Shown here in pieces: positions 13,777 through 22,637 of a stretch of 32,299 nucleotides of DNA. A program made the translations under genes and the position numbers. Source of the DNA: Planctomycetota bacterium (GTDB lineage Bacteria > Planctomycetota > UBA11346); assembly GCA_014193115.1 (NCBI GenBank), contig BJHQ01000030.1, forward strand, positions 1-32,299, in the 5' to 3' direction. A model generated the notes under the pieces. It did not search any database and was not told where the DNA came from. It saw nothing but the letters and a program-made list of their open reading frames with translations. How positions within the stretch are numbered: position 1 is the first letter of the stretch; each line of letters starts with the position of its first letter.

Positions 13777-16526
13777 GCAATGAACGGGAGACCCGCCAAG
13801 AACGTATCGACGTTCAGCTTGGCCGCGCCGGCTGGTCCACGGGAAGTCGCCAACGACTGACCGAACTGCACCTGGTGAATCCGCGACGCCTTCGAGAAGA
13901 AGCAACCGACAATGAAGCTTCACATGAATTCATCGATTACGCCCTATCCGATCGCCTGGGCCGGATCATTGCCATCGTCGAAGCCAAACGCTCAAGCCGA
14001 CTCGCATTAGAAGGCGAGCGCCAAGCCGCCGACTATGCCGATGCATTGAAGGCCCGTGATGGGGTTGATCCCTTCGTCTTTCTCGCCAATGGCGATGAAA
14101 TCTGGTTTTGGCACCGCAAGCTGTACCCGCCCCGCAAGATCAGCGGCTTCTTGACGGAAGATGACCTGACTCGCCTCGCCCACATCGATCGTTTCGGTCA
14201 GCCGTTGGCAAGTGAATCACCCGATCTCAAGATAGTGGACCGTGCCTATCAGATCGAGGCCATCAAAACCATCTGTGAGCGGATCGAATCAGCGAAACGC
14301 CGCTTCCTGATGGTCCTGGCTACCGGCACTGGCAAGACCCGCATCGCCGTCGCTTTGATCGAACTCCTGCTGCGCCGCGAACACATCAAGCGTGTGCTGG
14401 TGCTGGCCGACCGGCGCGAACTGGTCAAGCAGGCGATGGGCGCATTCAAAGAGCACCTGCCAGGTGCCCCGCGTTGCTGGATTGAAGGCGGCGAACTGGA
14501 TCCCCATGCCCAGCTCCACTTTGCCACCTACCCGGGGATGATGACGCTCTACCAGCGTCTCTCTCCCGGGTATTATGACCTCATCATTGCTGATGAAAGC
14601 CACCGATCCATCTACAGTCGGTACAAGAATATCCTCGACCATTTCGATGCGCTCCAACTCGGCCTCACGGCGACACCGACGGATTTTGTCGATCACCAGA
14701 CCTTCCAGCTATTCGACTGCCAAGACAATACCCCGACGTTCTTCTACGGTTATGACGAGGCCGTCCGCGATAAGCACCTGGTTCCCTATCGACCGGTCCA
14801 CGTCGCCCGCACCGGTTTCCAGATCGCCGGACTGAAACCGGGGGATCTGCCCGATGAGATCAAACGTAAGCTCCGCAAGCAGGGCGTCGACGTTGACGAA
14901 TTCAGTTTCGAAGGTTCCGACCTCGAACGCCGAGTCTCCAACAGCGGTACCAACGATGCCATGGTGCGCGAATTCATGGATTTCGCGATCAAAGACGCAA
15001 CCGGAACCCTGCCAGCCAAGGCGATCATCTTCGCCATGTCCCACCGCCACGCCCTCGAACTCTACAAGAGTTTCAACCGGCTGTATCCCGATCAGCAACG
15101 ACTCGGCCTGGCGAAGGTCATCGACAGCCAGATGGAACGGGCGGAAAAGACCCTCGACGAATTCAAGCTTCAGGACATGCCCCGAGTCGCGATTTCTGTC
15201 GACATGCTCGATACCGGTGTCGACGTACCCGCCATTCGCACCCTGGTCTTTGCCAAACCTGTCTTCAGCAAGGTGAAGTTCTGGCAGATGTTGGGGCGCG
15301 GCACCCGTCTCTACACCGACCCGGTCAGCGGCACGAAGAAAGAAGACTTTCTCATCATCGACCACTGGAACGTCTTCGACTATTTCCAGGTCAATACCGA
15401 CGGTCGTGCTGGAACCGTCAGCGAACCGCTGCCATCCCGCCTCTTCCGCCTGCGCCTAGAGCGCCTGCAAATCCTGCTCGGCCGCGATGAACCCGACCTG
15501 CGCCGGCGCACCATCGCCAGTCTGCGCCAACTCTGCGCCGCATTGCCCCTCGACAACATCAACGTCGCTCCCAGTGCCGAAGCCCTCCGCCCACTCATCG
15601 GCAGCGATGAACCATGGCGAACCCTCGCTCAGTCACAGGTGGATCATCTCAGCCATGACATCGCCCCGTTGCTTCGCTTTGCGGATGCCGGGTCCTACCC
15701 CCAGCTCCAATTTGAGAACCTGACCGATCAGCTCGCACTGGCCCACCTGCGCAGCCAACCGGATGCGATCGACGACCTGCGTGAGCACATCGTAGAACAG
15801 GTGACCTTGTTACCGCTCACGGTGCCCGAGGTCGCAGCGCAAGCCGAACTGATCGCCGCCACCAAGCGAGATGACTTCTGGCTGCACCTCACCGGTGAGC
15901 GCATCCTCGACCTGCAAAGCGCCCTCGCCCCACTGATGCGCTTTCGCAATCGCCGTCCACCCGACACGTTCGTCCAACTCGATCTGCCAGATGCCGTCGC
16001 GCAGCGCCGCTGGATCAGTTTCGGCCCCACCGGCGAGGGCAGCTTCGCCGAGACCTACCGCGCCCGGGTCGAAGCCCTGGTCAAGGACCTAGCGGGTGAT
16101 CACCCCGCACTGCTCAAAATCCAGCGTGGCGAAACCTTGTCCGACGACGATCTCGACGCCTTGGCCTCCGTTCTCAATCGCGCCGATTTATTCGTGACCG
16201 AAGAGCGCCTGCGCGAAGTCTACGACCAGCCCAAAGCCAACCTGACGGACTTTCTCCGTCATATCCTGACCGAGGCGACCCTGCCCTCGCGCGAAGACAC
16301 GATATCCCAGGCCTTCGACGGCTGGGTTCGTCAGCATCCGCGCCTAAGCGCCACCCAATTGCTGTTTGTCCGCACCCTGCGCAAGGCCGTCATGCAGCAG
16401 GCTGCCGTCACGTCGGTTGATGCCCTGCGCCAACCACCGTTTACCAGCATTGGCGATCCCGAGCGGCTCTTTGTTCCCGCTGACCTCGCTGATCTGCTGG
16501 CCTTCGTCCAATCAATCGCAGCTTAA
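13773..16526 (+). CDS. hsdR: Type I restriction enzyme R subunit (EcoEI-like)
   Basis: A 917-residue motor and endonuclease subunit. The nuclease domain comes first (about 1-150), with an acidic residue in 'DYALSDRLG' (D55 or D60) followed by E70-A-K72 (PD-(D/E)xK type). The SF2 translocase then has Walker A 'ATGTGKT' (K188), the DExH box D274-E-S-H277, and a second RecA lobe containing 'LDTGVDVPAIRTLVFAKPV' and 'QMLGRGTR'. The C-terminal about 300 residues bind the M-S core. It works with HsdM and HsdS to cut unmodified DNA after ATP-driven translocation. The start is GTG 13773, overlapping the preceding stop (GTGA); a later ATG at 13782 is possible. Confidence 0.96.
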   Translation: MSNERETRQERIDVQLGRAGWSTGSRQRLTELHLVNPRRLREEATDNEASHEFIDYALSDRLGRIIAIVEAKRSSRLALEGERQAADYADALKARDGVDPFVFLANGDEIWFWHRKLYPPRKISGFLTEDDLTRLAHIDRFGQPLASESPDLKIVDRAYQIEAIKTICERIESAKRRFLMVLATGTGKTRIAVALIELLLRREHIKRVLVLADRRELVKQAMGAFKEHLPGAPRCWIEGGELDPHAQLHFATYPGMMTLYQRLSPGYYDLIIADESHRSIYSRYKNILDHFDALQLGLTATPTDFVDHQTFQLFDCQDNTPTFFYGYDEAVRDKHLVPYRPVHVARTGFQIAGLKPGDLPDEIKRKLRKQGVDVDEFSFEGSDLERRVSNSGTNDAMVREFMDFAIKDATGTLPAKAIIFAMSHRHALELYKSFNRLYPDQQRLGLAKVIDSQMERAEKTLDEFKLQDMPRVAISVDMLDTGVDVPAIRTLVFAKPVFSKVKFWQMLGRGTRLYTDPVSGTKKEDFLIIDHWNVFDYFQVNTDGRAGTVSEPLPSRLFRLRLERLQILLGRDEPDLRRRTIASLRQLCAALPLDNINVAPSAEALRPLIGSDEPWRTLAQSQVDHLSHDIAPLLRFADAGSYPQLQFENLTDQLALAHLRSQPDAIDDLREHIVEQVTLLPLTVPEVAAQAELIAATKRDDFWLHLTGERILDLQSALAPLMRFRNRRPPDTFVQLDLPDAVAQRRWISFGPTGEGSFAETYRARVEALVKDLAGDHPALLKIQRGETLSDDDLDALASVLNRADLFVTEERLREVYDQPKANLTDFLRHILTEATLPSREDTISQAFDGWVRQHPRLSATQLLFVRTLRKAVMQQAAVTSVDALRQPPFTSIGDPERLFVPADLADLLAFVQSIAA

Positions 16527-16546
16527 TCTCCCACCGAAAGCCCTAC

Positions 16547-19117
16547 ATGCTGTCGCCACAACTTCGTCGCAAAGTTCATGACCTCTGGTCTGATTTCTGG
16601 TCCTCAGGCTTGTCGAATCCCCTGGTCGCTATCGAACAGATCACGTACCTGCTGTTCATTCGCCAACTCGAAGCGCTTGATCGCGACCGGGTCAAAGCCG
16701 GCAAGCCCTCCATCTACGCCGCCACCGCAGCGGAAATCGAATCTGCAAAAAAGTCAAAAGGAGCCATTCCGTCGTTCGACACCTGCAAATGGTCGTACAT
16801 CAGCAAGAATCCATCGTTCAAACTGCTGAACGAAATCGTCTTCCCTTGGCTGCGTATCCTGGATCAACGGGTCGGTGACAAGACCAACGGCAATACCACC
16901 CTGGGCCGCATCTCAGGCCGCTTATCCGACGCCTATTTCATACTCGATGTGAACAAGACCGAAATGCTGAAACGCGCCGTTTCAGCCATCGATGATCTGT
17001 TCAAGCAGCTCGACACCAGATCGGTCAACGCCGACATCATGGGCGATATCTTCGAATATCTGCTCGAAGAGGTTAAAGAGTCCGGCAAGAACGGCCAGTT
17101 CCGCACGCCCCGCCAAACTATCCGCTTCATGGCCCAATTGCTCGACCCCGAACTGGGCAAGACGGTGCTCGATCCTGCCTGCGGTTCCGGCGGTTTCCTG
17201 CTCAACTGTCTGCTGCATTGGAAGGCCGAGAATACCGATGCCGAAGTTCTACGTCTGGAATGGGACGGCACCGCGCACCGCTTGCTGCCGAGTTGGCCCA
17301 AGGGCGTGGCATTCAATCCGAGTCGCTGCTTCGTCGGGTACGACAACGACCGCACCATGGTGCGCATCGCCTGGATGAACCTCATCCTGCACGGTCTGGA
17401 GACCCCTGAAATCCATCAGCGCGATAGCCTCAGCAAACGTCTCGACACCGATGAGCACGGTAAGGACAAGCCCCAAAGCGGAACCTACGACTACATCCTG
17501 GCCAATCCACCGTTCACCGGCAGCGTGGATGAAAGTGACCTCAGTGACCTCGCCGGCCGCTTCCCCCGGGGCAACAAGGGACCCATCACAACCAAGTCGG
17601 AATTGCTGTTTGTCTGGCTGATGCTCGACCTGCTGAAAGTCGGCGGGCGCACGGCGGTGATCGTGCCCGATGGCGTGCTGTTCGGTGGCACCAATGCCCA
17701 CATCGCCCTGCGACGGACCCTGCTGTTCGAAAATACCCTCGAAGCGGTGATCTCGCTGCCGGCAAACATGTTCCAGCCGTATTCAGGGGTGAAGACCTCG
17801 ATCCTGATCTTCCAAAAGATCGGCGACAAAGTCGCGGCGACCGCCGATCCACGAACCAACCGGGTGTGGTTCTACGAAATCAGCGACGAGGCCTATTCCC
17901 TCGATCAGAAGCGCCAAGCCCAGTATGGTCAGGATAACGATCTGTGGGATGCGTTGGAAAAATTCAAAGCCTGGCTCGCCGGCGATGAAGCCGCCTCCAT
18001 CGCCACGACGTATTTTCAACCGGACTATTGGGAGGAGCGCTGGCGAAGCGTCGATGATGCCACGTTGCAGATCTTCCCCGATCTGGCGGGCGACAAAGGG
18101 CACACCCATCCCCTGCACGAGTTATGGCCGCAGGAATTCGCTTTTGATCCACAAGATCCCCGTGGTGCCCGGCAATATGACGAAGCGGTCATCGACACCG
18201 TCGGCCCAAAGGTCCTGGCCATCTATCAACGTGAAGCTCTGGCCGCCGCCCAGGCGGCACGCCGCAACGGTGACGCGGATGTCGCAATCCGCACCGCCGT
18301 CGATAAGCACCTGAAGAAAATCACGGGCCAGGTGAACAAGGCCCTGCGCGAACAACCCATTCTCGATACACAGGATGACCAGTTCGGCCTCGCAGCCTTC
18401 AAGAGCGTGCAAAAACAGATCGATGGTCTGGTGGCCGGTTGGTTAGGTGCGCCAGCGCCAGCCTCAGACCCGACGTTGCCAACCGAGCCACCCGCACCCG
18501 TCAAACGCGGACGGGGTCGCCCTCCTAAATCGGCGGCACCAGCCACGCCGGTGTCTCTTGCCACGGAAAGTATCACTGCTGAGCCCAACGCAGATCAGGC
18601 AGCTCTAGAGTTGCAAGCCTTGCTGCCGGCCTTTGCCAAGCTCGACGGCTACAATATCTGGCGGCGTAGCACCTCCGTGCGGCAGCATCCGGGCAAGCGC
18701 CAGACCGCCGCCGACGGCACCATCGCCCGCGTGCCCACCACCATGAGCTGGATCGTTCCTGTGCGGGTGTGGGCTGAACGCGAGAACTGGGGCGTCGATC
18801 CGACGACTCAGCAAGCCATCGCCAAGCCTACTCACATCAATGGTGTGGTAGATCCGACCTACCTGACATGGTTGCATGAAACCTTGGAGATCTTTGGTGA
18901 TGATGGTCTGGTACTTGCCGAACATCGTGACCGGTTGGACCCCGACTGTTTGGAGGCACTGGATCTCAACCTGTCAGCGGGGCGGCATAAACCGTTCGTG
19001 TTCGATGCGGGTGAGCACCGAGATCCGGCGGAGTTGATCAAGGAAATGCAGGTGTTGCACGGGCAGATGCAGGAGCGGCTAGAGAAACTGCTTCGCATGG
19101 TGGGAGGTGCTGATTGA
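16547..19117 (+). CDS. hsdM: Type I restriction enzyme M subunit (adenine methyltransferase)
   Basis: An 856-residue N6-adenine methyltransferase subunit. Residues about 1-160 are the helical N-terminal domain, followed by the SAM-binding motif D209-PACGSGG and catalytic N320-PPF. It is longer than the usual 500 residues. After the catalytic domain come a Pro/Ala-rich linker carrying KRGRGRPPK (653-661), an AT-hook-like minor-groove motif, and a further domain of about 180 residues (680-856) with 'YNIWRRSTSVRQHPGKR' and a C-terminal coiled-coil. It follows hsdR by 20 nt and its stop overlaps the hsdS ATG by 1 nt (TGATG). The extra C-terminal part may replace or assist an S-subunit contact. 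Confidence 0.95.
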   Translation: MLSPQLRRKVHDLWSDFWSSGLSNPLVAIEQITYLLFIRQLEALDRDRVKAGKPSIYAATAAEIESAKKSKGAIPSFDTCKWSYISKNPSFKLLNEIVFPWLRILDQRVGDKTNGNTTLGRISGRLSDAYFILDVNKTEMLKRAVSAIDDLFKQLDTRSVNADIMGDIFEYLLEEVKESGKNGQFRTPRQTIRFMAQLLDPELGKTVLDPACGSGGFLLNCLLHWKAENTDAEVLRLEWDGTAHRLLPSWPKGVAFNPSRCFVGYDNDRTMVRIAWMNLILHGLETPEIHQRDSLSKRLDTDEHGKDKPQSGTYDYILANPPFTGSVDESDLSDLAGRFPRGNKGPITTKSELLFVWLMLDLLKVGGRTAVIVPDGVLFGGTNAHIALRRTLLFENTLEAVISLPANMFQPYSGVKTSILIFQKIGDKVAATADPRTNRVWFYEISDEAYSLDQKRQAQYGQDNDLWDALEKFKAWLAGDEAASIATTYFQPDYWEERWRSVDDATLQIFPDLAGDKGHTHPLHELWPQEFAFDPQDPRGARQYDEAVIDTVGPKVLAIYQREALAAAQAARRNGDADVAIRTAVDKHLKKITGQVNKALREQPILDTQDDQFGLAAFKSVQKQIDGLVAGWLGAPAPASDPTLPTEPPAPVKRGRGRPPKSAAPATPVSLATESITAEPNADQAALELQALLPAFAKLDGYNIWRRSTSVRQHPGKRQTAADGTIARVPTTMSWIVPVRVWAERENWGVDPTTQQAIAKPTHINGVVDPTYLTWLHETLEIFGDDGLVLAEHRDRLDPDCLEALDLNLSAGRHKPFVFDAGEHRDPAELIKEMQVLHGQMQERLEKLLRMVGGAD

Positions 19118-20706
19118 TGCCGTCATCATCTTCCTTGACTCCTTGGCCAATCGTTCGCATCCGTGATCTTGGCCGTTTGATAGGCGGAGGAACACCGAGT
19201 CGAAAAAACCAAGAATTTTTTCGCGGAGTAATCCCATGGATTACAACTCAGGATATTCCGGAACATGACGTTGCGCCGATCTCGTTGGCGCGGGATTATA
19301 TCTCAGAAGACGCCATTTCAGAGAGCGCTACCAATATCGTGGATGCCGGCTGCGTGCTTATCGCCACTCGGGTAACGGTTGGAAAGACAGCCATCTCGGG
19401 CACACGCATGTGTTTCAGTCAAGATGTCACGGCCATTCAATTGGATCGGCCTGATTTGGTTGATGCCATGTATGTAGCTCGTTGCTTACGCTCGCGTCGT
19501 GCATCCCTACTTCAGAAGAATCAAGGATCGACAATTGCGGGCATAACAAAAGACACGCTGGCGCTAGAACAGATTCCTCTCCCACCCATCAGCGAACAAC
19601 GCCGCATCGTCGCCATCCTGCACGAGGCCGAGGAAGTCCGGCGACTGCGCGTCGGCTCTAATGAAATTGTCCAAAAACTGGCCGAGAAAATATTTTACGA
19701 CCACCTCAGAAAATATAAACCCGTAACTCGATATGTCTCGATAGGAGACACCGTGCAGGTAAAAAGCGGAGAATTCTTGCCTGCGAGCGCAATGAAACTG
19801 GGTACAGTCCCTGTTTATGGCGGCAATGGAATTAACGGATATCATAACAAATCCTTATTTTCCTCCTCGAAGATCTGCATTGGAAGAGTGGGCGCTTACT
19901 GTGGCGTTGTGCATCTTACCATGCCTAATTCATGGATAACAGACAATGCGCTATATGTCAGCGAGATTAAAATTCCTGCAAACATCACATATCTTGCAAG
20001 TGCACTTAAAGCGGCCGGCCTGAATAGATTCGCTTCGCAGGGTGGGCAACCACTGATCTCCGCAAGTCGCATCTATCCGGTCACGATCCCTCTTATGCCG
20101 ATGCCCGAGCAAGATAAATTTGATATGAAGGCAAGAGAAACTTTCGATTTGATCAACCAGCACGACGCGATTGAAAAAATGGAATCTATAACAATTCAAT
20201 CACTCTCCTCACAGGCCTTCTCTGGTAAACTCACCGCCATCTGGCGCGACCGTCACCTTGAACAACTCACTCGCGAAGCCGCCGAACGCGAAGCCTGGCT
20301 GGCAACGCAGGGTGTTACTAATCCGCGCCAGCCGGCCCCTGTCGATCTGACCATCAAAGGCCGATTTGTTGCCCTGCCTAAAGGTGTTACCACCGACCAG
20401 GCCTTTATCTTGATGCGCATGCGGTCAGATGAGCCGGATGCCACTCACTATGTCACCGCGCAGAGCCTGGCCAAGGTTATGGAAGGCCGTTTGCGGCACG
20501 ATGCCCGCGCCATCGATGGCCATCTCACTGTGTTGGCCGATCGGGGGCTGATTATTCCCGTCTCCCGAGAGATCGACGAGCCCAATCTGGGAACCATCTA
20601 CGGCAAAGCCTATCGTCTGCCTCGCCGTGATGACTTGCGATACTCCTCCGAAATCGCTCGCCTCGCCGCGACGCTAAGCGCCAAAGACACCGGATCGCAG
20701 CGATGA
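19117..20706 (+). CDS. hsdS: Type I restriction enzyme S (specificity) subunit
   Basis: A 529-residue DNA recognition subunit with two target recognition domains. The first TRD is about residues 10-160 ('VRIRDLGRLIGGGTPSRK'), ending in 'PLPPISEQRRIVAILHEAEEV', the typical conserved helix. The second TRD is about 200-340, ending in 'IPLMPMPEQDKFDMKA', followed by a helix with 'LSSQAFSGKLTAIWR'. An additional 110-residue winged-helix-like C-terminal domain (about 405-510) is unusual for HsdS. The TRD2 DNA (about 19700-20200) is clearly AT-richer than the rest, a sign of domain exchange. The start is ATG 19117 behind GGGAGG; a TTG one codon earlier is less likely. Target sequences cannot be read by eye. 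Confidence 0.93.
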   Translation: MPSSSSLTPWPIVRIRDLGRLIGGGTPSRKNQEFFRGVIPWITTQDIPEHDVAPISLARDYISEDAISESATNIVDAGCVLIATRVTVGKTAISGTRMCFSQDVTAIQLDRPDLVDAMYVARCLRSRRASLLQKNQGSTIAGITKDTLALEQIPLPPISEQRRIVAILHEAEEVRRLRVGSNEIVQKLAEKIFYDHLRKYKPVTRYVSIGDTVQVKSGEFLPASAMKLGTVPVYGGNGINGYHNKSLFSSSKICIGRVGAYCGVVHLTMPNSWITDNALYVSEIKIPANITYLASALKAAGLNRFASQGGQPLISASRIYPVTIPLMPMPEQDKFDMKARETFDLINQHDAIEKMESITIQSLSSQAFSGKLTAIWRDRHLEQLTREAAEREAWLATQGVTNPRQPAPVDLTIKGRFVALPKGVTTDQAFILMRMRSDEPDATHYVTAQSLAKVMEGRLRHDARAIDGHLTVLADRGLIIPVSREIDEPNLGTIYGKAYRLPRRDDLRYSSEIARLAATLSAKDTGSQR

Positions 20707-22637
20707 GACTGAGGTATTTGCATTTGCCACGGTGCGGCCCACTGGAAGACATCGCTGTCTGTTTCGGACGTGATCAGCGCACCATGCACACGCTTGGCCT
20801 ACCGCGCGCCATGAGCGGCGGCAGCCTCAACTTCGTTGTTGGCGTCAACGGCAGCGGCAAGTCCACCATCCTACGCGTGCTCTACCAAGCCTTTCGCGCC
20901 CTGCGCCATCGACAGTGGCCTGAACTGCCGTTGACCCTGGCCTGGGATAGCGGGTTGCCTTGGGAGGATGTGGCAGGTGCTTGGAATGACGGGCCATACC
21001 GCCTGCTGCATTGGGATCCCAGAGGTGAATCTCATAGCTTTCTGATCGTCATGCCGCGCACACCTGAGTTTGAACAATTGGATAGTGCGGGCTGGCACCA
21101 GAAAATAGAAACTTGGAGTAATTATCTCGCTTGGCGCCCAACACCAGGCTTTGCTCAGGTGAGTGGAAACGCGGTCCTTGGTCACCCGCAGCTTGACGCC
21201 GCCCTACCCAAGCAAGTGCTGGCTTATACCTCTGGCAACGAAGAGCTGTGGCAACATCTGGATCGGAATCAGCTCCAGGCCGAGGCGCTTGAGGCCCCCA
21301 TCGAAACTGAGGCCGAACGACCGGCGCAGTGGAGTCTTCGCCAAGAATGGCACGACGAACTTCCCCAGCGTCTGGTGCGCAACCTGGGCTCTGGCGATCA
21401 GACCAAGCTAAATGACGTGGATCTGGCTGAAATCAACCGTCTCCGCAAGCAACTTGCCACTCAGCCCGCTGCCATCGCAAACCGTGAGTTCGACCTGCGC
21501 GTCGGACCACAGCAGGCGCGCATTGCCGCCATCGTGACCGCCCTGTGGCAGGCGGCCGAAGACCAGCGCACCCATCCCGATGCTGCCGCCCTGGACGGTC
21601 TTCGCCAGCACGCCAAGAACCATCCCGACGGCGACGATGCCCGGATGGTGCTCAATCGCATCGATTGGCTATTGCCATCCCATCTGTGCCTGACCTACCA
21701 CGATCACGGCGATGGACTGCTAGAGGACGATCGGCGAATGCTGCTGGCCTTGGTTGCCCTGGCGGACGAGGTGATCGCCTTGCCCCGGGGACGCATGCGC
21801 GCTGTGATCGCCCTGAAGCATCGCAGCAATCTGAGCATTGCCGGGGCTATCAATCCGAATTTCCTTGTCGTGCCCCAGGCGTTAGAATCCCTCGTCAAGC
21901 GACTCGACCAAGAGCCGAGCGGGGCTAGCGCGTTCCTGCGGATCTTCAGTGAATCCCAGGACCTGCACGCCTGCCTGTTTGATGCCTTCAGCACGCTGCA
22001 CCGGTGGCAACGCCTGGGCCTGCTCGAACACCTGGGCCTGACCATCACGCGTATACACCAGACCACAGCTATCAGCGACGAACTGGAAGACCGCGTTGTT
22101 AGCTACGACCAATTGTCTGATGGCGAGCAGATGCTGCTCTGCCGCATGGCGCTACCATTTTTGCTGCGTGGCCAGGACGGTGCCCTGCTACTGCTCGATG
22201 AACCTGAAACCCACTTCAACGACGTCTGGAAGCGTGAACTGGTCACCATGCTCGACCGCGCATTGCTGGATACCACGCGGGCCCAGGTGGTGATGGCGAC
22301 CCATACCAGCATTGCCCTCAGCGATGCGCTCGCTGCCGAAGTCACCGTGTTCAACAAGGACTTACAAACCGGTCGAATCAGCGCCGAAGGCATTCCACAC
22401 GCCCTCTTCGGCGTCGACCCCAGCCGCCTTCTGCTTAAAGTATTCGACGCTCCGGACATCACCGGCTCCCGGTCAGCCCAACTGCTGCGAAAATTGCTGG
22501 ATCCTAATCGATGGAAGCCCGATGAAAAAGCCGACCTCGAACACTTGATCGGCCTGATCGGCAGCGGCTGGCCCCGCGCTCGCCTCATGGACATCCTGGA
22601 AGAATTGGAGGGTAATCGTGCTCCATCCGATCCCTGA
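20703..22637 (+). CDS. Restriction system-associated AAA/ABC-type ATPase (Septu PtuA-like)
   Basis: A 644-residue ABC-type/SMC-like ATPase. It has Walker A G47-VNGSGKST (K53), a signature-like L471-SDGEQ, Walker B 'ALLLLDEPETHF' (D499-E500) and an H-loop 'ATHTS' (H534), so the site looks intact. The long middle part (about 100-460) is helical. Such ATPases, paired with an HNH protein, form Septu (PtuA/PtuB), and related ATPases are found next to type I restriction operons. The ATG overlaps the hsdS stop (ATGA) and its 3' end overlaps the HNH gene by 20 nt, so it is part of the same transcript. The trigger for activation is unknown. Confidence 0.8.
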   Translation: MRLRYLHLPRCGPLEDIAVCFGRDQRTMHTLGLPRAMSGGSLNFVVGVNGSGKSTILRVLYQAFRALRHRQWPELPLTLAWDSGLPWEDVAGAWNDGPYRLLHWDPRGESHSFLIVMPRTPEFEQLDSAGWHQKIETWSNYLAWRPTPGFAQVSGNAVLGHPQLDAALPKQVLAYTSGNEELWQHLDRNQLQAEALEAPIETEAERPAQWSLRQEWHDELPQRLVRNLGSGDQTKLNDVDLAEINRLRKQLATQPAAIANREFDLRVGPQQARIAAIVTALWQAAEDQRTHPDAAALDGLRQHAKNHPDGDDARMVLNRIDWLLPSHLCLTYHDHGDGLLEDDRRMLLALVALADEVIALPRGRMRAVIALKHRSNLSIAGAINPNFLVVPQALESLVKRLDQEPSGASAFLRIFSESQDLHACLFDAFSTLHRWQRLGLLEHLGLTITRIHQTTAISDELEDRVVSYDQLSDGEQMLLCRMALPFLLRGQDGALLLLDEPETHFNDVWKRELVTMLDRALLDTTRAQVVMATHTSIALSDALAAEVTVFNKDLQTGRISAEGIPHALFGVDPSRLLLKVFDAPDITGSRSAQLLRKLLDPNRWKPDEKADLEHLIGLIGSGWPRARLMDILEELEGNRAPSDP

